Below the pieces are notes generated by a model. That model saw only the letters and a list, made by a program, of their open reading frames with translations, was not told the DNA's origin and did not search any database. From Ktedonosporobacter rubrisoli (GTDB lineage: Bacteria; Chloroflexota; Ktedonobacteria; Ktedonobacterales; Ktedonobacteraceae): a DNA stretch of 64,000 nucleotides. Within the stretch, counting starts at the first letter, position 1. The number at the start of each line of letters is the position of its first letter. Positions 43,831-52,456 of this stretch are shown here, one piece after another. Location of the stretch: assembly GCF_004208415.1 (NCBI RefSeq), contig NZ_CP035758.1, positions 8,184,001 through 8,248,000 of the forward strand. The letters are read 5' to 3'. A program made the position numbers and the translations under genes.

Positions 43831-44440
43831 GTATATTCCTCCGGGCACATCCAGAACGCAAACAAATTTTCCAGGTTAGTATAGCCTATTCAATACCGGG
43901 TGTAAACTAGAGCAGTATCCCCTTCTCAGGGGTCGCCCATCATCTTAGAAGGCGACGATAAGCCTGGTTTATCTGCAGTCTCGCCCCCTGGATAGGCAAG
44001 TAGTACTGGTGGCTCGAAATAGTATTGTTTGTGTTTGGCGTGCTTTTTCTCCTCATTTTTCTACTTCTGGCTGCATGTATGTGGCGTGTGTCTTTATTAG
44101 GAGGTATCAGAAAAGCCGTAGTGTAATTATGATAATGTTCATAGAATCTCTTCTGCTGACAGAATCACAAAAATTTGCTGCTCACCCGCCGCTGGCCCGG
44201 CAGCAATGCTCTCTGATATGCTCTCTAGAATCCCTTTCAGCTTCCTATTCTTATTGGGCCGGGCTAAAACGGCAGCCCTTTCTGCCAGGCGTCAAGAAGC
44301 TGATGGCCGACGCGCCACCTGCGGCAAAGCTGCATTCAGTTTCAGCTCTGCTGTAACAATCGGGCCGGAACTTTATCACAGTCCTCCTAACTCTAGCTTA
44401 CTCGGTGTCCTCAAGTGTGGCAGGGATGCCAGGCGTTGGC
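43831..44440 (-). promoter_or_regulatory. Intergenic region with dnaN promoter
   Basis: On the minus strand TTTACA (43906-43901) and TATACT (43883-43878), 17 bp apart, form a near-consensus promoter about 50 bp before dnaN. Upstream of it are CCCC-TTCTCA-GGGG and GTCGCC/GGCGAC hairpins (43920-43954). I found no cluster of DnaA boxes, so no origin. The remainder holds no gene. Confidence 0.65.
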
Positions 44441-45592
44441 TTAGTTTTTGTGTACCGAGTGATCGTAGAGCATGTAGCGCAGGCGGCTCACTATCTCTTT
44501 GAGGCCGCCGTCTAGATAGATGCCTGGAATCTGCGGAATGATGCTGGCATATTGCTGGAAAACCTGGCCGCCAAAGACAAAAATAGGGCGCGAATGGGCC
44601 AGCCGTTGGATTTGTCGTCCCAGGTGAAGGAGCTCGGGTAGATAGGTTGGCATGGTCAGAGAGACGCAGACTAAGGCCGGAGAGAGCCTGTGAATGGCTT
44701 GTAAGAGGCCGGCGGTTTCCAGGCTCTGGCCCAGATAGATGACGCGTAGATTGCTGCGTCGTAAGCAGAGGGCCAGCATAAGCGCGCCCAGCTCGTGGGA
44801 CTCGCCGGGGGCGCAGCCAACGATAGTCAAGGGACCCTCGGCAGCGCCGGACATAACTTGAAAGAGGCTGTTAAGATGGCCGCGAAAGAAGCTGCTAGCA
44901 AAATGCTCGACCGAGGCTGAGGCCTGGCCTTGTTCCCACATTTCGCCAATTTGCCACATTGTGGGTGTAATCAGCTCAGTGCAGATCTGCTCCAAGGGAT
45001 AGACTGCCAGCATTGAGGCCATGAGCATCGCGGCGGCCGGCTCGTTATAGGCCTCGAAGGCCTCTATCAGACGGAGCTTGACAAGTTGCATATCATAGAT
45101 CGCCGGATAGCTAGTCTGCAGGGATGCGGCGCGCGCGTTTTGCCATTCTTGCAGGGATGAAAGGGGCTCGACCGGGCGCTCGGTCTCTTTGAGCTGAAGC
45201 GCTCTTGCCGCAGGCTTTCTCAGGGGTGCTGGCTTAGTAAGTGTACGCGCAAGTGTGGCCTGGCCATCGAGCAACAGGGGCATTCCTGGTGCCGGTTCGG
45301 CCTGCTTCTGCTCCTCATTGAGATGGCGGAAGAGGGCGATAGCATGACTAATCGACATCCCGGCATCGATGCACTCCTTAAGCCAGCAGATCAAAGCAAT
45401 ATCGCGCTCAGAATAGAGACGATAGGCATTGTTTGCACGTTGGGGCGTGAGCAGCTGATAGCGGCGCTCCCAGGCACGAAGCGTCGGAGCCGGCACGCCT
45501 GTTTTCTGGACCACAGCTTTTGTATTAAAGATCGGCGTATCTGAGTAGTGTTCCAGCGCAGGCCATACCATCGGTCTTTCTTGTTCAACCAT
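44441..45592 (-). CDS. MerR-type regulator with cobalamin-binding domain (CarH/LitR-like)
   Basis: A 383-residue protein from ATG 45592. Residues 18-90 are a MerR HTH (TKAVVQKTGVPAPTLRAWER, then YRLYSERDIALICWLKECID). After a linker come the helical cap and B12 domains of CarH: Trp219 and Glu229-His230 make the W-x9-EH motif, and GESHELG with His266 gives the lower axial ligand. In CarH the residue after the Trp is the His that captures cobalt after light; here it is Glu220. It could sense adenosylcobalamin, with or without light response. No carotenoid gene is adjacent. Confidence 0.85.
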   Translation of the reverse strand: MVEQERPMVWPALEHYSDTPIFNTKAVVQKTGVPAPTLRAWERRYQLLTPQRANNAYRLYSERDIALICWLKECIDAGMSISHAIALFRHLNEEQKQAEPAPGMPLLLDGQATLARTLTKPAPLRKPAARALQLKETERPVEPLSSLQEWQNARAASLQTSYPAIYDMQLVKLRLIEAFEAYNEPAAAMLMASMLAVYPLEQICTELITPTMWQIGEMWEQGQASASVEHFASSFFRGHLNSLFQVMSGAAEGPLTIVGCAPGESHELGALMLALCLRRSNLRVIYLGQSLETAGLLQAIHRLSPALVCVSLTMPTYLPELLHLGRQIQRLAHSRPIFVFGGQVFQQYASIIPQIPGIYLDGGLKEIVSRLRYMLYDHSVHKN

Positions 45593-46278
45593 GCCTTTTC
45601 TCTGATTGCTCTCTAGTCCTCTACTAAAGAAGAAAAATACATCTGCCAACTGGCTATAGCGTTACTAACAGAATGAGCTGTACAAAAACAAATTTAGCTA
45701 TACTAGGTCTATAATTTTTATACGTTCTAGAGCAACATGGCGAGACTCTTTAGATCATCACATGTACTACAGACGTGTAACCGAAGGAAAGCGGGTAAAG
45801 GCCTGGCCCGATTGGCTTGATCTCCTTAAGGCTACGCAGCTTTCCAGCGAGGTAATAAGGAGCCAGGTCCAAATTTTTTTCTCCTCTCTGCGGCCCTCGC
45901 CGTGGACAGAACGAGCATGGCGGGGTCCTGCTCATCCCGGCTAGCGAGCTTGACAAGTCGCAAGATCGCTGTTATCATGTTTCCCCAGTGATGACATGTG
46001 GATCGCTTCTATCAGGATATTTTATCTATGGGGCGGTTGGCGTGTAGAAAAATGCTACAAGATATCCCCAAAGGGCTATAGCTTGTAATTCCCCCACGCC
46101 TGAGGACAGAGCTCAACACGCTATACTACATTCTCAGTTTGTGGCCTTGCTGTGCGGCTGAGATCTAACGTGCGAAAAAGGTCCAGGAATTTGGAACTGT
46201 AAGGGAAGGCTCCCACCCACGCCTCCCACGTATCCGGCCTGGTACTGCGTGCGGGGAGAAATAAGGAGAATTAAAAGA
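45593..46278 (+). promoter_or_regulatory. rplU-rpmA promoter and long leader
   Basis: TTGACA (45950-45955) and TATCAT (45973-45978) with a 17-bp spacer form a strong promoter, leaving a leader of about 300 bases before rplU. The leader is GC-rich near 46200-46250 and could fold, but I could not define a known L21 leader. The 5' half is the promoter region of the MerR-B12 gene. No coding sequence seen. Confidence 0.6.
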
Positions 46279-46845
46279 ATGTTTGCAGTAATTAAAAGTG
46301 GTGGACGACAGTACAAAGTTTCCGTAGGCCAGACTCTTGAGGTAAACAGATTATCTGTTGAGGATGGCGCTCAGATCGAGATTGGCGACGTGTTGCTGAT
46401 CTCTGACGCTGATCGCTCCCTGGTCGGTACCCCGTTCGTTGCTGACGCCAGTGTTTTAGCAACGGTAGCCGGTCAGAAGCGCGGAAAGAAACTCATCGTC
46501 TTTAAGTACAAGTCTAAGAAGCGCTATCGCCACAAGCGTGGGCATCGTCAGGAATTGACGGTCCTGACTATCGATGATATCGTTGCTAATGGCAAAAGCC
46601 TGCTCACAGGCGAGGCTCCTAAAGCTAAGGAAGTCCCCTCTCAGGAGGCTCCTGCGCAGGAAGTTCCGCCGCAGCCAGCTCCCGAGCAGCCAGCACCGGC
46701 TCCTGTTAAAGAAGAGAAGAAGGATGAGGTAGCCGCCGAGCCTGTGGCAGTAGCTAGCGAGCCTGTAGCTGAGAAGAAGCCGCGTCGGCGTCGCACGACG
46801 AAGGCTGCTGCTGCTGAGACAGCCAAGAGCAGTACGGAGGAATAG
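46279..46845 (+). CDS. rplU: 50S ribosomal protein L21 with long C-terminal tail
   Basis: A 188-residue protein starting at ATG 46279 (AAGGAG upstream). The first 103 residues are ordinary L21: MFAVIKSGGRQYKVSVGQTL, then KYKSKKRYRHKRGHRQELT. The remaining 85 or so residues are a Pro/Ala/Glu/Lys-rich disordered tail (repeated QEAPAQEV/QPAPEQPAPAP-like units) ending in a basic KKPRRRRTTKAAAAE. L21 is normally about 103 residues. It is followed three bases later by rpmA, as usual. Confidence 0.95.
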   Translation: MFAVIKSGGRQYKVSVGQTLEVNRLSVEDGAQIEIGDVLLISDADRSLVGTPFVADASVLATVAGQKRGKKLIVFKYKSKKRYRHKRGHRQELTVLTIDDIVANGKSLLTGEAPKAKEVPSQEAPAQEVPPQPAPEQPAPAPVKEEKKDEVAAEPVAVASEPVAEKKPRRRRTTKAAAAETAKSSTEE

Positions 46846-46848
46846 ATC

Positions 46849-47163
46849 ATGGCACATAAAAAAGGTATGGGTAGCTCTCGCAATGGTCGCGATAGCAAGC
46901 CTAAGATGCTTGGCGTCAAGCGCTACGACGGCGAGCTAGTTTCTGCCGGAAGCATTATTGTACGCCAGCGTGGCACGAAGATTAAGCCCGGCGTGCATGT
47001 GGGCGTAGGGCGCGATCACACGCTTTTTGCCCTAACTCATGGCTATGTTAAATTTGGACATGCCTCGCGCACCAATCGCTCGGTGAGCATCCTTTCCGAG
47101 TTCCCGGGCCGCCCCTCAATCGCTGAGATTTTGGGCGAGGAGCCAGCCGCCGCTAAGGCCTAG
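46849..47163 (+). CDS. rpmA: 50S ribosomal protein L27
   Basis: A 104-residue protein starting directly with MAHKKGMGSSRNGRDSKPKM, so it lacks the cleaved N-terminal extension found in Firmicutes. KRYDGELVSAGSIIVRQRGT and GVGRDHTLFALTHGYVKF are typical. L27 reaches the peptidyl-transferase centre. The C terminus has about 15 residues beyond the usual 85-90. A terminator follows. Confidence 0.97.
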   Translation: MAHKKGMGSSRNGRDSKPKMLGVKRYDGELVSAGSIIVRQRGTKIKPGVHVGVGRDHTLFALTHGYVKFGHASRTNRSVSILSEFPGRPSIAEILGEEPAAAKA

Positions 47164-47187
47164 CTTCTTTGGCATTGCAGATACGTT

Positions 47188-47216
47188 GAGCAGCCTTTAA
47201 TGGGCTGCTCTTTTTT
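47188..47216 (+). terminator. Rho-independent terminator after rpmA
   Basis: GAGCAGCC (47188-47195) pairs with GGCTGCTC (47203-47210), followed by six T residues. Confidence 0.92.
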
Positions 47217-47266
47217 ATGTCTTCTGGCGCTCACGTCTTTGGCGAAGGCACACCCTGGCTCTAAGA

Positions 47267-47959
47267 CTATGCCGATACTTCGGACGCGTTTAGGGCTTTG
47301 ATGACGGCCTGGGCGACGCTCTGGCTCGATTGCGGATTCTGTCCGGTAATCAGCTTGCCATCGCGTTCCACGTGATCTGTCCAGTTTGACTTGACGACAA
47401 AATTTCCTCCCAGCTCGCGCAAGCGGCTTTCCAGCAAGAACGGCATGACCTGATCTAGCTCGGCAGCCTGCTCTTCTTCATTGGTAAATGCTGTGAGCGT
47501 TTTGCCGGCTACCAGAGGCGTGCCATCATCAAGGCGTGCCCCAACCAGTCCCGCCGGTCCATGGCAGACGGCAGCAATAACCTTGTCTGCGCGCGCAAAG
47601 TCGCTAAGGAGTTGCTGCAGGGCGCTATTTTGCGGTAGGTCAAACATCGTACCGTGCCCACCAGGCAGAAAGATTGCGTCAAAGTCGGAGGCTTTAACTT
47701 CGCTCAAGGCCTGCGTCTTTTCTAGAGCCTGAAGAGCCTGGGCTGTGGCCTTTTGGGCGACCTCTGTGGGCTGCGGCTGGCTGCGCGGGTCGATGGGAAC
47801 GCTACCTCCCCGTGGGCTAGCGACATTAATCTCAAAACCTTGCGCGACAAACTGCTGATAGGGAGTTGCAAATTCCTCGAACCACAATCCGGTCGGGCGG
47901 GTTGCGTCAATGCGGTTGTGGCTGGTGACGACGATCAGGATGCGTTTTGGACCAGGCAT
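47267..47959 (-). CDS. DJ-1/PfpI family protein (Hsp31/glyoxalase III-like)
   Basis: A 230-residue protein with the class I amidotransferase-like fold. IFLPGGHGTMFDLPQN and VIAAVCHGPAGLVGARL, with the nucleophilic Cys next to His, are characteristic of the Hsp31-like branch. Members act as holding chaperones, deglycases or methylglyoxal-detoxifying enzymes. It is divergent from a LysR regulator across 145 bp and is probably its target. Confidence 0.88.
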   Translation of the reverse strand: MPGPKRILIVVTSHNRIDATRPTGLWFEEFATPYQQFVAQGFEINVASPRGGSVPIDPRSQPQPTEVAQKATAQALQALEKTQALSEVKASDFDAIFLPGGHGTMFDLPQNSALQQLLSDFARADKVIAAVCHGPAGLVGARLDDGTPLVAGKTLTAFTNEEEQAAELDQVMPFLLESRLRELGGNFVVKSNWTDHVERDGKLITGQNPQSSQSVAQAVIKALNASEVSA

Positions 47960-48104
47960 AATTTTTTATACTCCTTCTGGCTTATGTTAAACTTAGTTCT
48001 TTTCGTAGAGCGCCAGGCGTCCTACGGCTTGCTCCTCTGGTATTGTAGAATTGCGGCAAGCTATAATACAAATAGAAAATTTGCCGAGAGGTATAAAAAT
48101 ATTT

Positions 48105-48995
48105 ATGGCAGATCTTGAATGGTATCGCAGTTTTCTTGCCATCTATCGGGCCGGAACCGTCTCAGCGGCGGCTCGGGCCCTTTTTCTCACCCAGCCGGCA
48201 GTCACCCAGCACCTGGCCGCGCTTGAAAGCTTTGTAGGGGAGCCATTGTTTATGCGCGCTCCTCGGCAGATGATCCCGACTCTACGTGGCAAGCAGCTGT
48301 ATAGCCAGGTTGTGCAGGCTCTTGAGACCCTGGAACTGGTAACTGAGGAGATACAGAATGCGCATGTTGAGCTGCCTTTGTTGCGCTGCGGCGCGCCCCG
48401 CGAGTATTTTGTCGATATCGTCCTCAAGCGCTTTATTCAACTGCCCTATCGCCTGTTGCTGCGCTTTGCGGAGACGGCGGCGCTGATTGCTGATTTAGAG
48501 CGGGAACAGTTGGATGTAGTCATTGCCACGCAACAGATTGCCTCGCGCGAGGTCGAGTATCACAGGATAGATGAGGAGTGCTTTCAGATCGTAGGGCCTC
48601 CCGATCTGCTGCTATTTGCCGCTGAGGCTACGCTCGGGGAAGCTGAGGAGTTAGAGGCTATAGAACAATGGCTGGCAGCTCAGCGCTGGATCAGCTATGG
48701 CGTAGAGTTGCCAATTATTCGCCGCTTCTGGCAGCAGTGCTTCGGGAAGCGTCCCTCCTTTCAGGCTGCGCTGATCGTGCCCGATTTGCATGCGATTCAA
48801 AGGATAATCGAAGAGGGTGGGGGAATTAGCATTTTGCCTGATTATCTCTGTCGCGAGGGGATAGAGGCCGGACGGCTGCAAGTCTTATGGGAGCCTCTCC
48901 AGAAGGTGAGCAACGAGTTGTGGCTTGCCTATCGCAAGGTTGAACGCAATGAGGCAAAGATTAAGGCGCTCAGGCAGCTATGGCCGCGATTATAA
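48105..48995 (+). CDS. LysR family transcriptional regulator
   Basis: A 296-residue protein from ATG 48105 (MADLEWYRSFLAIYRAGTVS). The HTH runs through AAARALFLTQPAVTQHLAAL and the effector domain starts with ELPLLRCGAPREYFVDI. In LysR proteins the regulated gene is often divergent, here the DJ-1/PfpI gene. The frame is open for 18 codons upstream, without a ribosome-binding site. Confidence 0.92.
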   Translation: MADLEWYRSFLAIYRAGTVSAAARALFLTQPAVTQHLAALESFVGEPLFMRAPRQMIPTLRGKQLYSQVVQALETLELVTEEIQNAHVELPLLRCGAPREYFVDIVLKRFIQLPYRLLLRFAETAALIADLEREQLDVVIATQQIASREVEYHRIDEECFQIVGPPDLLLFAAEATLGEAEELEAIEQWLAAQRWISYGVELPIIRRFWQQCFGKRPSFQAALIVPDLHAIQRIIEEGGGISILPDYLCREGIEAGRLQVLWEPLQKVSNELWLAYRKVERNEAKIKALRQLWPRL

Positions 48996-49113
48996 AGTGG
49001 ACCAAGGAAGGACCAGGGATCAGGCGCGCTTCCTGGCTTGTCTGCACTTTTCTGTATCTCTGCTTGTGCTGACATAGAACATGTTCAAAGAAAAAGCCTT
49101 GCGGAGGTTGAGA

Positions 49114-49148
49114 GTTCGGTAGCACATCTTGCTATTTTGCTACCGAAC
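49114..49148. repeat. Perfect inverted repeat upstream of the LuxR-type gene
   Basis: GTTCGGTAGC (49114-49123) and GCTACCGAAC (49139-49148) are separated by 15 bp, about 60 bp before the LuxR-type start. It could be an operator or the end of the LysR transcript; there is no T-run. Confidence 0.5.
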
Positions 49149-49208
49149 GGCTACACTTGCGAAGCAACAGAAAGTCATTCCTTTGTTGTTAGGTAGCAAA
49201 GAGAGAGG

Positions 49209-52200
49209 ATGATGCCGAAACTCAGTGCGTATCGGGTTGCCTGGAATCCACGCTCACAGTGTTATGATGTCTGCTCCTTCAATGGGAAGGAGTATTCAGT
49301 CTTGCCCTTTACTCCAGGCAGTTCTGCCTGGTTCGACTGGTTGGCAACCATTACCTCCTTTTCCTTCTCCAGTCGGCATGGAGCGCGCTGTACCGTGCGC
49401 AAAGAGTCCGCGCGGCGTGGCGGAGAGTATTGGTCTGCCTACCATCGCCAACGGCAGAAAATGCTCAAGCGCTACCTGGGTCGCGCCGCCAACCTGACTT
49501 TGGCCCAGCTTGAGGAGGTAGCTCTCTTGCTCTCTCCAGAGCCGCGTAGCTCGGTCAAGATCGATGATTCCTCGCCAGGGGCTGCGCGTAGCCCACGGCC
49601 AGGCAGGGAACCTGCTGGCGCGAACTATTTACACAACGATCTCCTGGAGGCCAGGCTCCAGATGCCGCATCTTCCAGCAACATTGCTGATGCGTCCTCAT
49701 CTCGTGGCCCAGGTACAGGAGGGACTTCAACGGGCTCTCACCCTCGTCTGTGCCCCTGCCGGCTTTGGCAAAACTACAGCCTTGCTCACCTGGGCAAAAG
49801 CTCATCCCGAACAGCGTATTGCCTGGGTCAGCCTTGATCGCCTCGACAATGATCCTATCCAGTTCTGGACCTATGTTCTGAGCGCCTTGCAGCGCACCTG
49901 GCCGCAGATAGGGACTAGCTTGCTCGCCTGGCTGCGCTCCCCGCAATCGCCGCCGCTATCTGCTGTCTTGCGCCACCTGCTCAATGCCCTGGCTAGCGTA
50001 CAAGAGAAGCTTGTGCTTGTTCTTGACGATTATCACCTGATCACTGCCGCTGCAGTCCATCAGACCCTTTCCACGCTCCTTGAGCACCAGCCTGCAGCGT
50101 TGCATCTCGTTCTGCTCACTCGTCAGCAACCTCCGCTCCCCCTTGCCCATTTGCGTGCCCAGGGACATCTCTATGAGATCGGCCCGAGAAGTTGCGCTTT
50201 GGCCTCGCTGAGGCTGTGCAGCTTTTTCAAGAGAAGGGCCTCACTCTACCAAAGGAGAGCATTCTCTCTCTGCTTGAGCGTACGGAAGGCTGGATTGTTG
50301 GTCTGCAACTGGCAGCCCTCTCCTTGCAAGATCACCCAGATCCGCTTCATTTTGTGCAAACTTTTTCTGGGAAACATCAGCATGTCCTGGCTTACCTGAG
50401 TGAAGAGGTCCTCGCACGTCAGCCTGTCGAAGTGCAACAGTTTCTGCTGGCGACGTCGATCCTGGATCGTCTCTCGGCTCCGCTCTGCGAAGCTGTGACC
50501 AATCAGCAGGGGGCGCAGGTTATGCTCGAACGATTGGTACGGGCGAATCTCTTTCTCACTTCCCTGGATCATGAAGATCATTGGTATCGCTACCATCCCC
50601 TCTTCGCGGATCTGCTGCGTGATCGTCTGGAGCGGTAGCAAGGAGAAGATATCGCTCTATTCCATCGGCGAGCAGCGCGCTGGTACTGTCAGGCTGGTAT
50701 GCTGGCCGAAGCTACGCGGCATTTCCTTAGCGTTGGTGATACACAGGAAGCCGCGCGGGTGATTGAGCAGGAGGTTTATGGGATGCTACGCGGCAATGCC
50801 TGCGTGCAACTATTACGTCTACTAGATCAGTTACCCGAGAACATTGTCATGAAGCATCCGCGCCTGTGCCTTGCCAGAGCCTGCTGCCTGTTAATCATAG
50901 GTCAGCGTGAGGCTGCTGCCTCTTTGCTGCACGCTGTCGAACTGGCGGGGCAGCGACTGCTTGGGTATTCTGTAGAAGAGGACGAGTTGCAAAGCAGTGA
51001 ACAGCCTTTGAGGCGGACTGATGTTGCTTTCTTTCACGTCATCCTTGCGAGCATTGCATCAGTGCGTGGGGATACCGCTGCCGCCGTTGAGCAGGCCCAC
51101 ATAGCCCTCCATCTCCTTCCCCAGGAGGAACATCTTTTGAGAGGCTGCGTATTGCTCTCTCTAGGCATTGCCGAGCGTCTACAGGGCAGTACAGTTTCTG
51201 CGGTAACAACCCTGGCTCAGGCCAGTCGGCTCTGTTTCATTGCAGCGTTCCCACAAGTTGCTATCTCCGCGCTGACGCAACAGGCCTCTCTTCTGGTGAT
51301 GCAGGGACACTTGCACCAGGCTGTTGCCGTGTACCGTTATGCGCTTCAGGTAGCGAGAGAGCACGGAGCTGGAGCCTTCGCCAGTCTTGGTGAAGTTTAT
51401 GTAGACCTGGGCAGGCTGCTTTACGAGTGGAACGATCTGGAAGCGGCTCTCGATATGAGCAGGCGAGGCCTTGCCTGCGGGCAACAGTGGGAGCTGCTCG
51501 AAGATCAAATCGATGGGGTAGCATTGATGGTACATGTGCTGCTTGCGCAAGGACGAAACGAGGCTGCGGCCGCTACCCTGCATGAGGCTGACACGCTGTT
51601 TCAGCAGGCACAAAGCGGCGCAGGAATAGGGGCGCGGGTGACAGCTATACGGGCAGGTGTGGCCTGGCACCAGGGGCAGCTCGAACAGGCAGCACGCTGG
51701 ATGCAGGAAAGTGGGCTCAGCGCCACAAGCTATACCCTTCACAGTGCGGACCCTCGCCACGAATTTACCTATCTGATCCTTGTACGTATCCTGCTCTCTC
51801 AAGGTAGGCTGGAGGAGGCTGCGAGCTTGCTTGAGCAATTGCTAGCCGTCGCCCAGGCTGAGGCACGGACAGGGGGCGTAATTGAGATCTTGTCCCTGCA
51901 AGCGCTTGTGCTAAGTGCGCAAGGTCGTCTTGCTGAAGCGCCTGGTATCCTCATGCAGGCTCTCTCGCTTGCCGCCCCGGAAGGGTACATACGGCTCTTC
52001 ATCGAGGCAAATGAGCCAATGAGAACCCTGCTGCTCCGTCTGCGTGAGCAGCAGACGCAACGCTCTACAACCCTTTTGCACTACATTGATACCTTGCTCG
52101 CTGCCTTTGCCTCTCCGCAACAAGAGATCCCCGGCCTGCTTGAGCCGCTAAGTCAGCGTGAAAGGGAGATCTTACGCCTGGTGGCTCAAGGACTCTCAAA

Positions 52201-52336
52201 CCAGCAGATAGCTCAACAACTCGTGATTGCTATGAGTACAGTAAAGACCCACATTCATCATCTCCTGGGTAAACTCGCGGCCAGTAGCCGCCTCCAGGCC
52301 GTCTCGCGGGCGAAAGCCCTGGGTCTGCTGAAATAA
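49209..52336 (+). pseudogene. LuxR/MalT-type large ATPase regulator (LAL), broken by a frameshift and a TAG
   Basis: The full-length design is visible. A Ktedonobacteria-type N-terminal domain (YRVAWNPRSQCYDVCSFNGK to KRYLGRAANLTLAQLEE) comes first, then Walker A CAPAGFGKTTALL and Walker B KLVLVLDDYHLI. A MalT-like helical-repeat region follows, and the LuxR HTH (LSQREREILRLVAQGLSNQQ, then VKTHIHHLLGKL) closes the protein. A missing base near 50178 shifts the frame: LYEIG is followed in another frame by RPEKLRFGLAEAV. An in-frame TAG at 50636 interrupts LER*QGEDIALFHRRA. Without repair the DNA-binding end is not made from this start. The downstream part could be read from a later start. Confidence 0.85.
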
Positions 52337-52456
52337 CCCTGCTTATAGCGGAATCCACCCACTTTTCCATCCAGAGATGGATTATCTCCCTTTCGGCTTG
52401 CTGTATAACGCTTCTTAGTCAAAAAGAGTTCTTACCTGATGAAAGGAGCGATTTCT

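Noticed and set aside
43831..44440. Replication origin upstream of dnaN
   Set aside because: No dnaA gene, no cluster of DnaA boxes and no AT-rich unwinding stretch in this gap.
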